Shown piece after piece: positions 6,897 through 15,760 of a stretch of 64,000 nucleotides of DNA. The DNA comes from Fulvivirga sediminis (GTDB taxonomy: Bacteria; Bacteroidota; Bacteroidia; Cytophagales; Cyclobacteriaceae), in assembly GCF_016757215.1 (NCBI RefSeq), contig NZ_JAESIY010000005.1:248001-312000 (forward strand). Direction: 5' to 3'. The stretch's first letter is position 1; every line of letters starts with the position of its first letter. The translations under genes and the position numbers were made by a program. Under the pieces are notes generated by a model. That model saw only the letters and a program-made list of their open reading frames with translations, did no database searches and was not told where the DNA came from.

Positions 6897-8078
6897 ATGT
6901 CAGATTACAAACATTTTGAAACGCAAGCAATAAGAAGTCAGAGCGAAAAATCTCCTTTTAGAGAACACTCTACTCCTATTTATATGACCTCCAGCTTCAC
7001 TTTTGAAGATGCAGAACAGGCACGTGCCCTTTTTGCTGATGAACAGGAAGGTAATATTTACACCCGCTTTTCAAACCCTAATAATAATGAGTTTATAAAC
7101 AAGCTTTGCTTATTAGAAGGCACTGAAGATGGAATTTCTACAGCATCGGGCATGGCAGCAATGTTTTGTAGCATGGCTGCTCTGCTTCAAAGTGGCGACC
7201 ATGTATTGGCATCACGCTCAGTGTTTGGTTCTACACACCAGATTTTTACTCAGATTTTCCCTAAGTGGGGCATCACCCACTCCTATGCAGACATTAACAA
7301 CCCTGACGAATGGGAAGCTAAAATCAATAAAAACACTAAAATGATTTTTGCTGAAACGCCGTCTAACCCTGCCTTAGACATTATAGACCTGGAATGGCTA
7401 GGCAAGTTGGCGAAAAAGCATAATCTAATATTAAATATAGATAACTGTTTTGCAACTCCTTACTTGCAACAACCAGCTAAGTTTGGCGCCAACCTCGTTA
7501 CCCACTCCGCCACCAAGTTTATGGATGGACAGGGCCGAACCATGGGAGGTGCCATTGTAGGCGACGCAGACCTGATCAAAGAAATTCGCTTTTTTGCCAG
7601 ACATAGTGGCCCGGCCATGTCTCCTTTTAATGGATGGATACTTTCTAAAAGCTTAGAAACTCTAGCCATAAGAATGGACAGACACTGCGAGAATGCTTTA
7701 AAAATAGCTGAATATTTGGAAGGACATAAAGAATTGGAGTTAGTAAAATATCCGTTTTTAAAGTCTCACCCAAAACATGAGCTAGCCAAAAAGCAAATGA
7801 AACTAGGCGGTGGATTAGTCACTTTTGAGGTAAAAGGGGGCATTGATAGAGGGAGAAAATTCTTAAACAACCTAAAAATGCTGTCTCTTACAGCCAATCT
7901 GGGAGATTCTAGAACCATAGCCACGCACCCTGCCTCCACCACTCATTCTAAACTCACCGATGAAGAAAGAGCCAATGTGGGCATTACACCTGGATTAGTA
8001 AGAATATCTGCCGGGTTAGAAAACGTGAATGACATTATAGAAGATATCGAAAATGCCTTAACGGCATCTGCTCAATAG
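6897..8078 (+). CDS. metZ: O-succinylhomoserine sulfhydrylase (MetZ-type)
   Basis: 393 residues, the normal length for the Cys/Met-metabolism PLP enzymes (cystathionine gamma-synthase superfamily). The PLP-lysine segment is THSATKFMDGQGRTMGG, and the GQGR variant is typical of MetZ. Upstream are the cofactor motifs FAETPSNP and NIDNCFATPYLQ. The C-terminus has SLTANLGDSRTIATHPAST. It makes homocysteine directly from sulfide and an activated homoserine, so it consumes the sulfide made by the next gene. Acetyl- versus succinyl-homoserine specificity cannot be settled by eye. Confidence 0.9.
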   Translation: MSDYKHFETQAIRSQSEKSPFREHSTPIYMTSSFTFEDAEQARALFADEQEGNIYTRFSNPNNNEFINKLCLLEGTEDGISTASGMAAMFCSMAALLQSGDHVLASRSVFGSTHQIFTQIFPKWGITHSYADINNPDEWEAKINKNTKMIFAETPSNPALDIIDLEWLGKLAKKHNLILNIDNCFATPYLQQPAKFGANLVTHSATKFMDGQGRTMGGAIVGDADLIKEIRFFARHSGPAMSPFNGWILSKSLETLAIRMDRHCENALKIAEYLEGHKELELVKYPFLKSHPKHELAKKQMKLGGGLVTFEVKGGIDRGRKFLNNLKMLSLTANLGDSRTIATHPASTTHSKLTDEERANVGITPGLVRISAGLENVNDIIEDIENALTASAQ

Positions 8079-8135
8079 CAGATTACACTAACATAACCAA
8101 CTACCACTAAACAGAAACTATTAACAAGAAGGAAT

Positions 8136-10271
8136 ATGAGCGTAACATTTAATGACAAAATTTCTAAAATAGCTCAAAAGGATATTAAAGAGCTGGAGAA
8201 TAAAATCTCGGCTTTTAAAGGAGGAGAAATTGATGAGGAGCGATTCAAAGCATTTAGGTTAGCCCGCGGTGTTTATGGACAGAGGCAGCTGGGAGTACAA
8301 ATGTTTCGTATCAAATTACCTTATGGAAAGCTCACTGGAGAACAGCTGGTAAGAATAGCTCACCTCTCAGAGCAATATACAAACGGAAACCTGCACGCCA
8401 CTACACGTCAAAACATTCAGCTACACTATGTGCACCTGGAAGACACCCCCGAAATGTGGGCTAAGCTGGAAGAAACAGGAGTAACTACTAAAGAAGCCTG
8501 CGGTAACACGGTGAGAACTGTAACAGCCTCAGATATTGCAGGCATAGATCCTAATGAACCTTTTGATGTTTCTCCTTATGCTGATGCTGTAACTCAGTAT
8601 TTTTTAAGAAACCCCATTAATCAGGAGATGGGAAGAAAAATAAAAATGGCTTTTTCTTCCAGCGAAAAGGATTCTGCGCTTACCTATATTCATGACTTTG
8701 GCTTTATCCCAAAAATTAAAGATGGCAATAGAGGCTTTAAAGTAGTAATAGGTGGTGGACTGGGAGCACAACCATTCTTGGCGGCAACTGCCTATGAATT
8801 TTTACCTGAAGATAAAATCATTCCTTTAATAGAAGCCGGCCTTAGGGTTTTTGACAGATACGGAGAAAGAGAAAAAAGATTCAAAGCCAGGATGAAATTC
8901 CTCATAGAAGAAAAAAGAGGACTTGGCTTAGAGAAATTTCTAGAACTGACTCAGGAAGTTCAAAAATCCTTAGCTAACCATAGCGTTCCTGTAGAAATTT
9001 CAGAAGATCGTTTTATCATTCCTGAAGAGAAAGCACTTCCTGTTTTCGCTCAGCCTGATGAAACTCTTTACAACGAATGGCTTTCTACCAATGTATTTGA
9101 GCAAAAGCAAAAAGGCTTTTATGCTATAAAAATAAAGCTGCCTTTGGGAAACATACAAGCAGAAGCTGCACGCCAGCTAGTAGCTAAGCTAAACGGATAT
9201 GTGGCTGATGATTTCAGAATTTCTATTAGCCAGGGTATTATTTTAAAATTTGCCCGAAAAGAATATTTACCTTATATATATCAGGTACTTTCTTCCCTCA
9301 ACCTGGCCCAGCCTGGTAGTGATTCTATCATTGATATCACAGCCTGCCCCGGCACTGACACCTGCAACTTGGGAGTGACTAACAGCACAGGCATAGCTGA
9401 AATATTAGAAGATCTTATTTACAAGGAGTACAACCATTTGGTAAAAGACTCCGAAATAAAAATAAAAATAAGTGGCTGTATGAACTCATGCGGACAGCAT
9501 ATGATCGCCAATATTGGCTTTCATGGCAGTTCTATTAAGCATGGAGAGTTAGTAATACCTGCCTTGCAAGTAGTAATTGGCGGCGGAGTAGATGAAACAG
9601 GCAAAGGCTTTGTAGCGGATAAAGTGATAAAACTACCTACCAAAAGAATACCTGATGCGGTGAGAAGTTTACTCAATGACTATGAAGAAAATGGAAATGA
9701 GGGTGAATACTTCAATGATTATTATGTAAGACAAGGTAAAAAATATTTTTACGATCTTCTTAAATCCTTCGCTAACCTTGAAACCATCACCAATGATGAT
9801 TACAAAGACTGGGGCGAAACAGACAACTTTATTCCTGAGATAGGTACTGGAGAATGTGCCGGAGTTACTTATGACATGGTAGGCACTATTATAAATGATG
9901 CCAGCGAAAGATTAGAGAAAGCTAAACAAGCTTTAGAGCAGGGTTATTATGCAGACTCTATCTATCACAGCTATAGCGCACAGGTGATTGGCGCTAAAGC
10001 ACTTTTACTAAGCAAAGATGTGAAATGTAATACTCACATAGGCATTATTAAAGATTTCACCACCTATTTCTACGAAAACGGAGAAGTTGATTTCGGAAAA
10101 ACCTTTGAAGAAAAGGTATTAAAAATCAACGACAATGAGCCTTCTGAAGCGTTTGCCAAATCTTATTTAGAGCAAGCGGATGAGTTTTTCTCTATAGTAA
10201 TAGCTATTAGAAAAAAACAACTAGAAAATGGAAACTTAGATAAAGAAGTACTTAACCCTTACAGAGCATGA
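8136..10271 (+). CDS. sir: siroheme sulfite reductase fused to a HEPN-like domain
   Basis: 711 residues, longer than the usual ~550-600. Two ferredoxin-type repeats plus two siroheme/4Fe-4S halves are present. Residues ~60-120 hold the substrate-side RQNIQLHYVHLED. The cluster ligands are ITACPGTDTCNLG and ISGCMNSCGQHM (Cx5C and Cx3C). It reduces sulfite to sulfide with six electrons, probably from the upstream ferredoxin. After the catalytic part, residues ~600-705 are all helical (QGYYADSIYHSYSAQVIGAK) and resemble a HEPN domain. Siroheme is made by the two following genes; cobA starts in a 4-base overlap (ATGA). Confidence 0.92.
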   Translation: MSVTFNDKISKIAQKDIKELENKISAFKGGEIDEERFKAFRLARGVYGQRQLGVQMFRIKLPYGKLTGEQLVRIAHLSEQYTNGNLHATTRQNIQLHYVHLEDTPEMWAKLEETGVTTKEACGNTVRTVTASDIAGIDPNEPFDVSPYADAVTQYFLRNPINQEMGRKIKMAFSSSEKDSALTYIHDFGFIPKIKDGNRGFKVVIGGGLGAQPFLAATAYEFLPEDKIIPLIEAGLRVFDRYGEREKRFKARMKFLIEEKRGLGLEKFLELTQEVQKSLANHSVPVEISEDRFIIPEEKALPVFAQPDETLYNEWLSTNVFEQKQKGFYAIKIKLPLGNIQAEAARQLVAKLNGYVADDFRISISQGIILKFARKEYLPYIYQVLSSLNLAQPGSDSIIDITACPGTDTCNLGVTNSTGIAEILEDLIYKEYNHLVKDSEIKIKISGCMNSCGQHMIANIGFHGSSIKHGELVIPALQVVIGGGVDETGKGFVADKVIKLPTKRIPDAVRSLLNDYEENGNEGEYFNDYYVRQGKKYFYDLLKSFANLETITNDDYKDWGETDNFIPEIGTGECAGVTYDMVGTIINDASERLEKAKQALEQGYYADSIYHSYSAQVIGAKALLLSKDVKCNTHIGIIKDFTTYFYENGEVDFGKTFEEKVLKINDNEPSEAFAKSYLEQADEFFSIVIAIRKKQLENGNLDKEVLNPYRA

Positions 10272-11017
10272 GCAATTCGGGAAGATTAACATTAGTAGGT
10301 GCCGGACCGGGAGATCCGGAATTAATCACCATAAAAGGAGCCAAAGCTATCGCTTCAGCCGAAGTGATTCTCTATGATGCTCTGGTAAATAAGGAATTAT
10401 TAAAATATGCTGTTACAAGCAGCCAAAAAATTTATGTTGGAAAGCGTTCAGGCAAACATAGCTCTACTCAGGACGAGATCAACCAACTTATAGTAGACCA
10501 TGCCTTACAAGGCAAACATGTGGTACGGTTGAAAGGGGGTGATCCTTTTATTTTTGCTCGAGGAAAAGAGGAATTAGATTACGCAGAGAGCTTCGGCATC
10601 TCTACAGATGTAGTTATAGGTATTTCCAGTGTTAACCTACCTGGTTATTATGGCATACCGCTCACCACCAGAGGTGTAAATGAAAGCTTTTGGGTAGTAA
10701 CAGCTACCACTCGCAATGGTGAATTATCTAAAGATGCGGTACTAGCAGCACAGTCAAGCGCCACCGTGGTATTTTTTATGGGCCTAAAAAAGCTCAAAGA
10801 GATTGTAGCGCTTTACAGTGCTTTTAATAAAGAGCACCTGCCAGTAGCTATTATCTCTCAAGGGTCATTACCTACCGGCAGTGTAGTGGAAGGTACCTTA
10901 GAAACTATAGTAGAAAAAAGTCATGATATTCCTGCTCCTGCATTAATAGTAGTAGGAGAATCAGTTGGTGAGTATTTAAACAACCACCAACCAGTACATG
11001 CACAAGCCAGATCATAA
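10268..11017 (+). CDS. cobA: uroporphyrinogen-III C-methyltransferase
   Basis: 249 residues, full length for SUMT. Motifs: TLVGAGPGDPELITIKG at the N-terminus, YDALV, VVRLKGGDPFIFARG (SAM pocket) and VIGISSVNLPGYYGIPLTTRG. The usual GxTS reads GISS here. It uses two SAM to make precorrin-2, the first step of siroheme synthesis for the adjacent sulfite reductase. Start overlaps the reductase stop by four bases, implying translational coupling. Its SAM use fits the SAM-riboswitch control of the operon. Confidence 0.93.
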   Translation: MSNSGRLTLVGAGPGDPELITIKGAKAIASAEVILYDALVNKELLKYAVTSSQKIYVGKRSGKHSSTQDEINQLIVDHALQGKHVVRLKGGDPFIFARGKEELDYAESFGISTDVVIGISSVNLPGYYGIPLTTRGVNESFWVVTATTRNGELSKDAVLAAQSSATVVFFMGLKKLKEIVALYSAFNKEHLPVAIISQGSLPTGSVVEGTLETIVEKSHDIPAPALIVVGESVGEYLNNHQPVHAQARS

Positions 11018-11022
11018 TAAAA

Positions 11023-11619
11023 ATGAGCAGAAATCAACTATTCCCAATATTTCTAAAAATAGATAAGATAAGAACCCTATTAGTAGGTGGTGGTGCCGTA
11101 GGCTTAGAAAAGCTGGAGGCACTGCTCAAAAACAACCCAGAAGCTTGGGTGAAGCTGGTAGCTACTGATATATCGGATGAAATAAAAGAAATAGCCAAAA
11201 GCAAAGAGAATATTGAATTAGTAGAAAGGCCTTTCAAACCCCAAGACCTTGAAGGAGATATTCAGCTATTGATTTTAGCTACTGATATTAGAGAAACTAA
11301 TAAAGAAATTTATCAATTAGCGAAGCAGAAAGGTATACTCACTAACGTGGCGGACACCCCTGATCTTTGTGATTTTTATTTAGGTTCTACTGTTACCAAA
11401 GGAGACCTCAAAGTAGGCATCTCCACTAATGGTAAATCTCCCACTTTCGCTAAACGCTTTAGAGAAGTGCTGGAAGAGATACTGCCTGAAGAAACAGATA
11501 GTCTGATCCAGAATTTACATGGGATCAGAAATAAATTAAATGTGGGTTTTGCGGAAAAAGTAAAGATATTAAATGAACGTACAAAAGAATTGGTATCCTC
11601 AAGAGGATCTGAAAAGTAA
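11023..11619 (+). CDS. siroheme synthase: precorrin-2 dehydrogenase / ferrochelatase
   Basis: 198 residues, matching the N-terminal half of CysG and Met8/SirC. A Rossmann NAD site, LLVGGGAVGLEKLEALLKN, lies near the N-terminus. ADTPDLCDFYLGSTVTKGDL and ISTNGKSPTFAKRFR are the conserved substrate-binding and catalytic stretches. It oxidises precorrin-2 to sirohydrochlorin and probably inserts iron. Together with CobA it completes siroheme synthesis. The last 47 bases overlap the start of cysH. Confidence 0.9.
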   Translation: MSRNQLFPIFLKIDKIRTLLVGGGAVGLEKLEALLKNNPEAWVKLVATDISDEIKEIAKSKENIELVERPFKPQDLEGDIQLLILATDIRETNKEIYQLAKQKGILTNVADTPDLCDFYLGSTVTKGDLKVGISTNGKSPTFAKRFREVLEEILPEETDSLIQNLHGIRNKLNVGFAEKVKILNERTKELVSSRGSEK

Positions 11620-12268
11620 CTTGGCTGATTCTGACTTATCATACAGTAAACTTTCTCCATTAGAACGAATGGAGAAGTTTTTTAATGATCATAATCCGAA
11701 AGACATTCTCATCACTTCATCGTTTGGGAGTTCTTCAGCCCTACTTCTGCACATGATCAGCAAAGTAAAACCTGACCAGCCGATACACTTTATAGATACT
11801 TCATATCATTTTGAAGAAACAGTAAAGTATAAGGATCAGCTGGCAGAGCAGCTGAACTTGAATATCGTAGAAGTAAAAGCTAAGCCTAATAAAAATAGGT
11901 TTACCGATCAAAATAAAACCTATTTACAAAATCAGGATTTGTGCTGTTTCATTAATAAGGTAGAACCCCTCAATGAAATAAAAGCTCAGCATAAATTTTG
12001 GGTTTCCGGGCTTATGGCCCATCAAAATGCGAACCGTAAAGACCTCAGTATTTTTGAGCAAAAGAATGAGATCGTTAAGTTCTACCCCATTCTGGATATG
12101 ACTGCTGAAGAAGTAGAGCTATACAAACTTATATATGAGCTTCCTTCGCACCCTTTGGTAGAAAAAGGGTATGACTCTATTGGCTGTAGCCATTGTACTC
12201 AAAAAGGCACAGGCCGTGATGGCCGCTGGGCTAACCTCAATAAAACTGAGTGCGGCCTACACGCCTAA
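11573..12268 (+). CDS. cysH: APS/PAPS reductase CysH
   Basis: 231 residues. SSFGSSSALLLH is the modified PP-loop, IDTSYHFEETVKY follows, and the C-terminus carries the catalytic KTECGLH. Two Cys pairs, LCC around residue 123 and GCSHC near residue 206, are the [4Fe-4S] ligands found in adenylyl-sulfate (APS) reductases, so APS is the likelier substrate. It releases sulfite for the sulfite reductase. The start lies 47 bases inside the preceding gene; an internal Met (MEKFFNDH) after residue 30 is an alternative. The sulfate-activating genes are not in this window. Confidence 0.9.
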   Translation: MNVQKNWYPQEDLKSNLADSDLSYSKLSPLERMEKFFNDHNPKDILITSSFGSSSALLLHMISKVKPDQPIHFIDTSYHFEETVKYKDQLAEQLNLNIVEVKAKPNKNRFTDQNKTYLQNQDLCCFINKVEPLNEIKAQHKFWVSGLMAHQNANRKDLSIFEQKNEIVKFYPILDMTAEEVELYKLIYELPSHPLVEKGYDSIGCSHCTQKGTGRDGRWANLNKTECGLHA

Positions 12269-12305
12269 TCTAAAAAAAACAATCCATCTGGTTAATAGCA
12301 CGTTT

Positions 12306-12335
12306 AAACCCGCTAAAGATGCTTTAGCGGGTTTT
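12306..12335 (+). terminator. terminator of the sulfur operon
   Basis: A 13-bp perfect stem, AAACCCGCTAAAG (12306-12318) and CTTTAGCGGGTTT (12322-12334), with a 3-base loop and a short T run. It lies 38 bases after the cysH stop. Confidence 0.9.
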
Positions 12336-12599
12336 AGCGTATGGTTATTATTGTTTTCACAATAGAAATCTGGTTATTCGTTTTATTTTTGAGATAAATT
12401 AGCTTGACAGAACGCCACAGTAAACAAAAAACTAAAGCATACTGCTACAAGCAAGTCAACTCCTTGATTTGAAACTTATGATCCTACATTAAGACTTTAT
12501 GGAAAATATTTAACTCAAGAGTACTGATATCGCAGAACAAAAAAGTATTAAAAAGCCTTTTGAAAATATTAAAAGGCACTACATAGAAATATATATTCA
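12336..12599 (+). promoter_or_regulatory. upstream region of the signalling cluster
   Basis: A 264-bp AT-rich gap with no gene. TATTTTTG at 12384-12391 fits the Bacteroidota -7 element TAnnTTTG. No good TTTG at -33 was seen, only an imperfect ATTGTTTT further up. If used, it gives a ~200-nt leader for the histidine kinase. Confidence 0.3.
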
Positions 12600-15236
12600 A
12601 TGAAAGGTAAGATTATTCTAGCTTTCCTACTAGCTCTGGTAGCACTCACAATGATAGGTTTTGTGGGCAGAAATACGCTCACTCAACTTATTAATTCCAT
12701 AAAAAAAGAGTCGGAACCCAACCTTAAGCTCTCCCACTTAAAAGAAATAATTGCTGACCTAAGAGAAGCCGAAAATAGTGTAAGGACCTATACTATCACT
12801 CAAAACCCTGAGAACCTCACTCCTTTCTACCAGGCGGCTACTACTTTTGACAACAAAATGCAGACGCTCTATGCGAAGATCAAAAACAAAGATCAGATGA
12901 GACTGGCCGATTCTATGGAATCTCTAATAGGCCAGAAGTACCTCATCATGAAAAAGCTCATCGATGTAAAAAAGAACCAAGATACTAACAAAGTATTAGA
13001 GCGGGTACTAGATAATATTAACCGACTAAAAGAACGAGATTCTATTCCTGACTTTATTGATAGCGAAGGCTTCGACATCAATATGCTTACATATGACCGC
13101 ATTCAAAAAGTAGATCTACCTCAGAAAAGAGAGATTGAACAAAAGCGATCATGGTTTCAGAGGCTTTTTGGCAAAAGCAACAATGACAGTAACAATGCCA
13201 TTACAAAAGAAGATGAAGATAATAACTCTACAGAACAGATAGCCTCTAGCAACCAGAACGAAAAGCCAGAGAATGCTTTACCTTCTCAAGACCATAATGA
13301 CACTTCCAGGGTTCTCATTTCTACTACTCTACCAGATTCTGGCCATGACATAAGCTCTACAGAAATAGGCCATATAATAAGTGAAATAGGCAAAGAAGAA
13401 AACAGAAACTTTCAAGCCATAAAAAATCAAGAACTGCGCCTCACTACCCAAGATGTAGATATAATGTTAAAGGTACTGGCGCTAGCCAATAAGTTTGAAG
13501 ATAAAGAAAAGAAAATATCTCAAAATAGAGCCGAAAATGCTCAGCTTACTACTACCCGAGCCAAAAAGTTTATAAACATCACTTGGGTGGCCACATTAGC
13601 GTTGTTCGCGGTTCTACTATTAATCATTTTTAATGACATAAGAAGAAACCAGAAAAATAAAGACAGGCTAAAAAAAGCTAAAGAAAAAGCCGAAAAACTG
13701 GCCAAGGTAAAAGAAGAATTTTTATCTAATATGAGCCATGAAATTCGTACACCTCTAAATTCTATCATTGGCTTCACCGAACAGCTTGATGGCACAAACC
13801 TCAATTCTCAGCAGCAAAACTACCTTAAAAGCATCAAGCATTCTGGCGGCCATCTGCTTAGGCTAATTAATGATGTGCTAGACTATGCTAAGCTTGAATC
13901 AGGCAAGCTATCAATGGAACAAATTGGATTCAAAGTAAGAGAAAGCATTAAAAACGTTGTAGATTCATTTAAAACACAACTATCGAAAAAAGGCCTTAAT
14001 GTTAACTTTCATGTAGATGCTGATATTCCTCAAGTCTTTATAGGAGATCCTGTTCGTTTCGAGCAAATACTTATCAATCTACTGAGTAATGCCATCAAAT
14101 TTACAGATGTTGGCAGTATTGACATTGACATGAAACTTCATAAAATAGAAGACAAAGACTGCTACATAAAACTTAGCGTAACAGATTCTGGAATAGGTAT
14201 TCCAGAAGAAAAGTTAAACTCCATCTTCAAAGATTTCTCTCAGGTAGACTCTAGTGTAACCAGAAAATATGGAGGCACAGGCTTGGGCTTATCAATAGTG
14301 AAGAAGATCGTAAAAATACTAGGAGGCAACATTTCATTAAGCAGTAAGGAAGGAGAAGGCACCACCTTCTTACTAGACTTAAGATATGACATAGGCTCTG
14401 AGGCTGATTTGAGTGAATTAAAGAAAGCTACCATAGATTATTCTAAGCTAAAAGGACATAAAATTATGGTGGTAGATGACCAGGAATACAATCTAGAGCT
14501 TATCAAGGTCATTTTTGATAAGTGGGGCATTGTAGGTACGCTTATCAGTTCTGGCCAAGAGGCTATTGAAGATTTTAAAGCAAACCAGTATGACCTCATT
14601 TTCATGGATATGCACATGCCCGAGCTTAGCGGTATAGAAACAGCCAAAGCTATCCGAGAACTAGAAAATGATACTAGAACACCGATTATTGCGCTTACAG
14701 CCGCTACCTCTCAAGAAGAATCGGACAAATGCCTGGAAGCTGGCATGGACGACTGCTTGCTGAAGCCTTTCACCCAAAAAGAATTATTCGAGACTATATC
14801 TAATACTTTACTCGGACAAGAGGCCGCCGAATCTATCACAGAAAAAGAACAGACTCCCGTAGTGGAGAAAAAAAGCAATTTAGACCTGTCTGACTTGGAA
14901 ATGCTAGCTGATGGAGACCCTACTTTCATAGTTAATATGCTTACAATTTTCATCAATAATTTTTCTATAGACCTAAAAGAGATGAAAGAAGCCATAGCCA
15001 ATAAGGAGCTGGGTAAAGCAGGAAAAAAAGCACACAAAATGGCATCTCCTTCCAGGCATCTTGGTTTTAGTGAATTGGCAAGCATATTAAAAGAAATTGA
15101 AATGAAATCTGAAGATGAATCAAACTTTACATCAGTGGAAGAGTTAATACAGAAGGTTGATAATTTGTACCATATCATTCTTCCTGAAATAGAAAGTGAA
15201 ATTTCAAACCAAAAAGAATCAGAGCCAACAGCATAA
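12600..15236 (+). CDS. hybrid sensor histidine kinase (HisKA-HATPase-REC-Hpt)
   Basis: 878 residues. An N-terminal membrane helix (~4-24) and a second at ~330-345 flank a ~300-residue periplasmic region, with a helical CHASE3-like start and a low-complexity Asn/Glu-rich middle. HisKA has phospho-acceptor His380 in FLSNMSHEIRTPLNS. HATPase has ILINLLSNAIKFT, DSGIGIPEE and GGTGLGLSIVKK. The receiver has Asp670 in FMDMHMPE. A C-terminal Hpt has His812 in KKAHKMASPSRHLG. The layout supports an internal phosphorelay His-Asp-His to a separate receiver, probably one of those encoded just downstream (6 bases to the next start). Confidence 0.95.
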   Translation: MKGKIILAFLLALVALTMIGFVGRNTLTQLINSIKKESEPNLKLSHLKEIIADLREAENSVRTYTITQNPENLTPFYQAATTFDNKMQTLYAKIKNKDQMRLADSMESLIGQKYLIMKKLIDVKKNQDTNKVLERVLDNINRLKERDSIPDFIDSEGFDINMLTYDRIQKVDLPQKREIEQKRSWFQRLFGKSNNDSNNAITKEDEDNNSTEQIASSNQNEKPENALPSQDHNDTSRVLISTTLPDSGHDISSTEIGHIISEIGKEENRNFQAIKNQELRLTTQDVDIMLKVLALANKFEDKEKKISQNRAENAQLTTTRAKKFINITWVATLALFAVLLLIIFNDIRRNQKNKDRLKKAKEKAEKLAKVKEEFLSNMSHEIRTPLNSIIGFTEQLDGTNLNSQQQNYLKSIKHSGGHLLRLINDVLDYAKLESGKLSMEQIGFKVRESIKNVVDSFKTQLSKKGLNVNFHVDADIPQVFIGDPVRFEQILINLLSNAIKFTDVGSIDIDMKLHKIEDKDCYIKLSVTDSGIGIPEEKLNSIFKDFSQVDSSVTRKYGGTGLGLSIVKKIVKILGGNISLSSKEGEGTTFLLDLRYDIGSEADLSELKKATIDYSKLKGHKIMVVDDQEYNLELIKVIFDKWGIVGTLISSGQEAIEDFKANQYDLIFMDMHMPELSGIETAKAIRELENDTRTPIIALTAATSQEESDKCLEAGMDDCLLKPFTQKELFETISNTLLGQEAAESITEKEQTPVVEKKSNLDLSDLEMLADGDPTFIVNMLTIFINNFSIDLKEMKEAIANKELGKAGKKAHKMASPSRHLGFSELASILKEIEMKSEDESNFTSVEELIQKVDNLYHIILPEIESEISNQKESEPTA

Positions 15237-15241
15237 AAGAT

Positions 15242-15703
15242 ATGGATATTTTAAAGAAACAAACAGAAGAAGAGGTCTTAAAAACCATAGACACACAAAA
15301 AATCCTTAAATTTTTTGTTGTGGATGACGATGAGTATTATAATACTTTGGTAAAAAGCTACCTCCAGAAGATCGGCAAGGAAAATGATTTCCATGCAGAA
15401 ACCTATAGTTATACTGATGGCTCTTCGTGCTTAGCTCATCTGGATGAAAATCCGGATTACATCATTTTAGATTTCTACCTGGATGCCAACAATGACATCA
15501 CGCTCACAGGATATGACGTATTAGAAAAAATACAACAACACAACCATAAGATCAACATTATAGTCATGTCTCAAAAACATGAATGGGCTAATTTTGAAGA
15601 TGAATTTAAAAAATTCGGAGCGATGGGCTTCCTTAAGAAAGATGATTTTTTCTACAATAACCTGAGATCTATGATCATATCTGATAATATTGCTACTGCT
15701 TAA
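15242..15703 (+). CDS. stand-alone response-regulator receiver
   Basis: 153 residues, almost entirely one REC domain: FFVVDDDEYYNTLV (acidic pocket), phospho-acceptor Asp77 in YIILDFYLDAN, conserved Ser/Thr region VMSQKHEW, and Lys in FLKKDDF. No output domain. It begins 6 bases after the hybrid kinase and likely takes phosphate from its Hpt domain as a shuttle or sink. Its sequence around the acidic pocket resembles the two other receivers in this cluster. Confidence 0.9.
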   Translation: MDILKKQTEEEVLKTIDTQKILKFFVVDDDEYYNTLVKSYLQKIGKENDFHAETYSYTDGSSCLAHLDENPDYIILDFYLDANNDITLTGYDVLEKIQQHNHKINIIVMSQKHEWANFEDEFKKFGAMGFLKKDDFFYNNLRSMIISDNIATA

Positions 15704-15760
15704 TTTTTCTACAAAAATAAAAGACTTATTTTTAGAGCCATAAATTGGCTATAATTAAAG

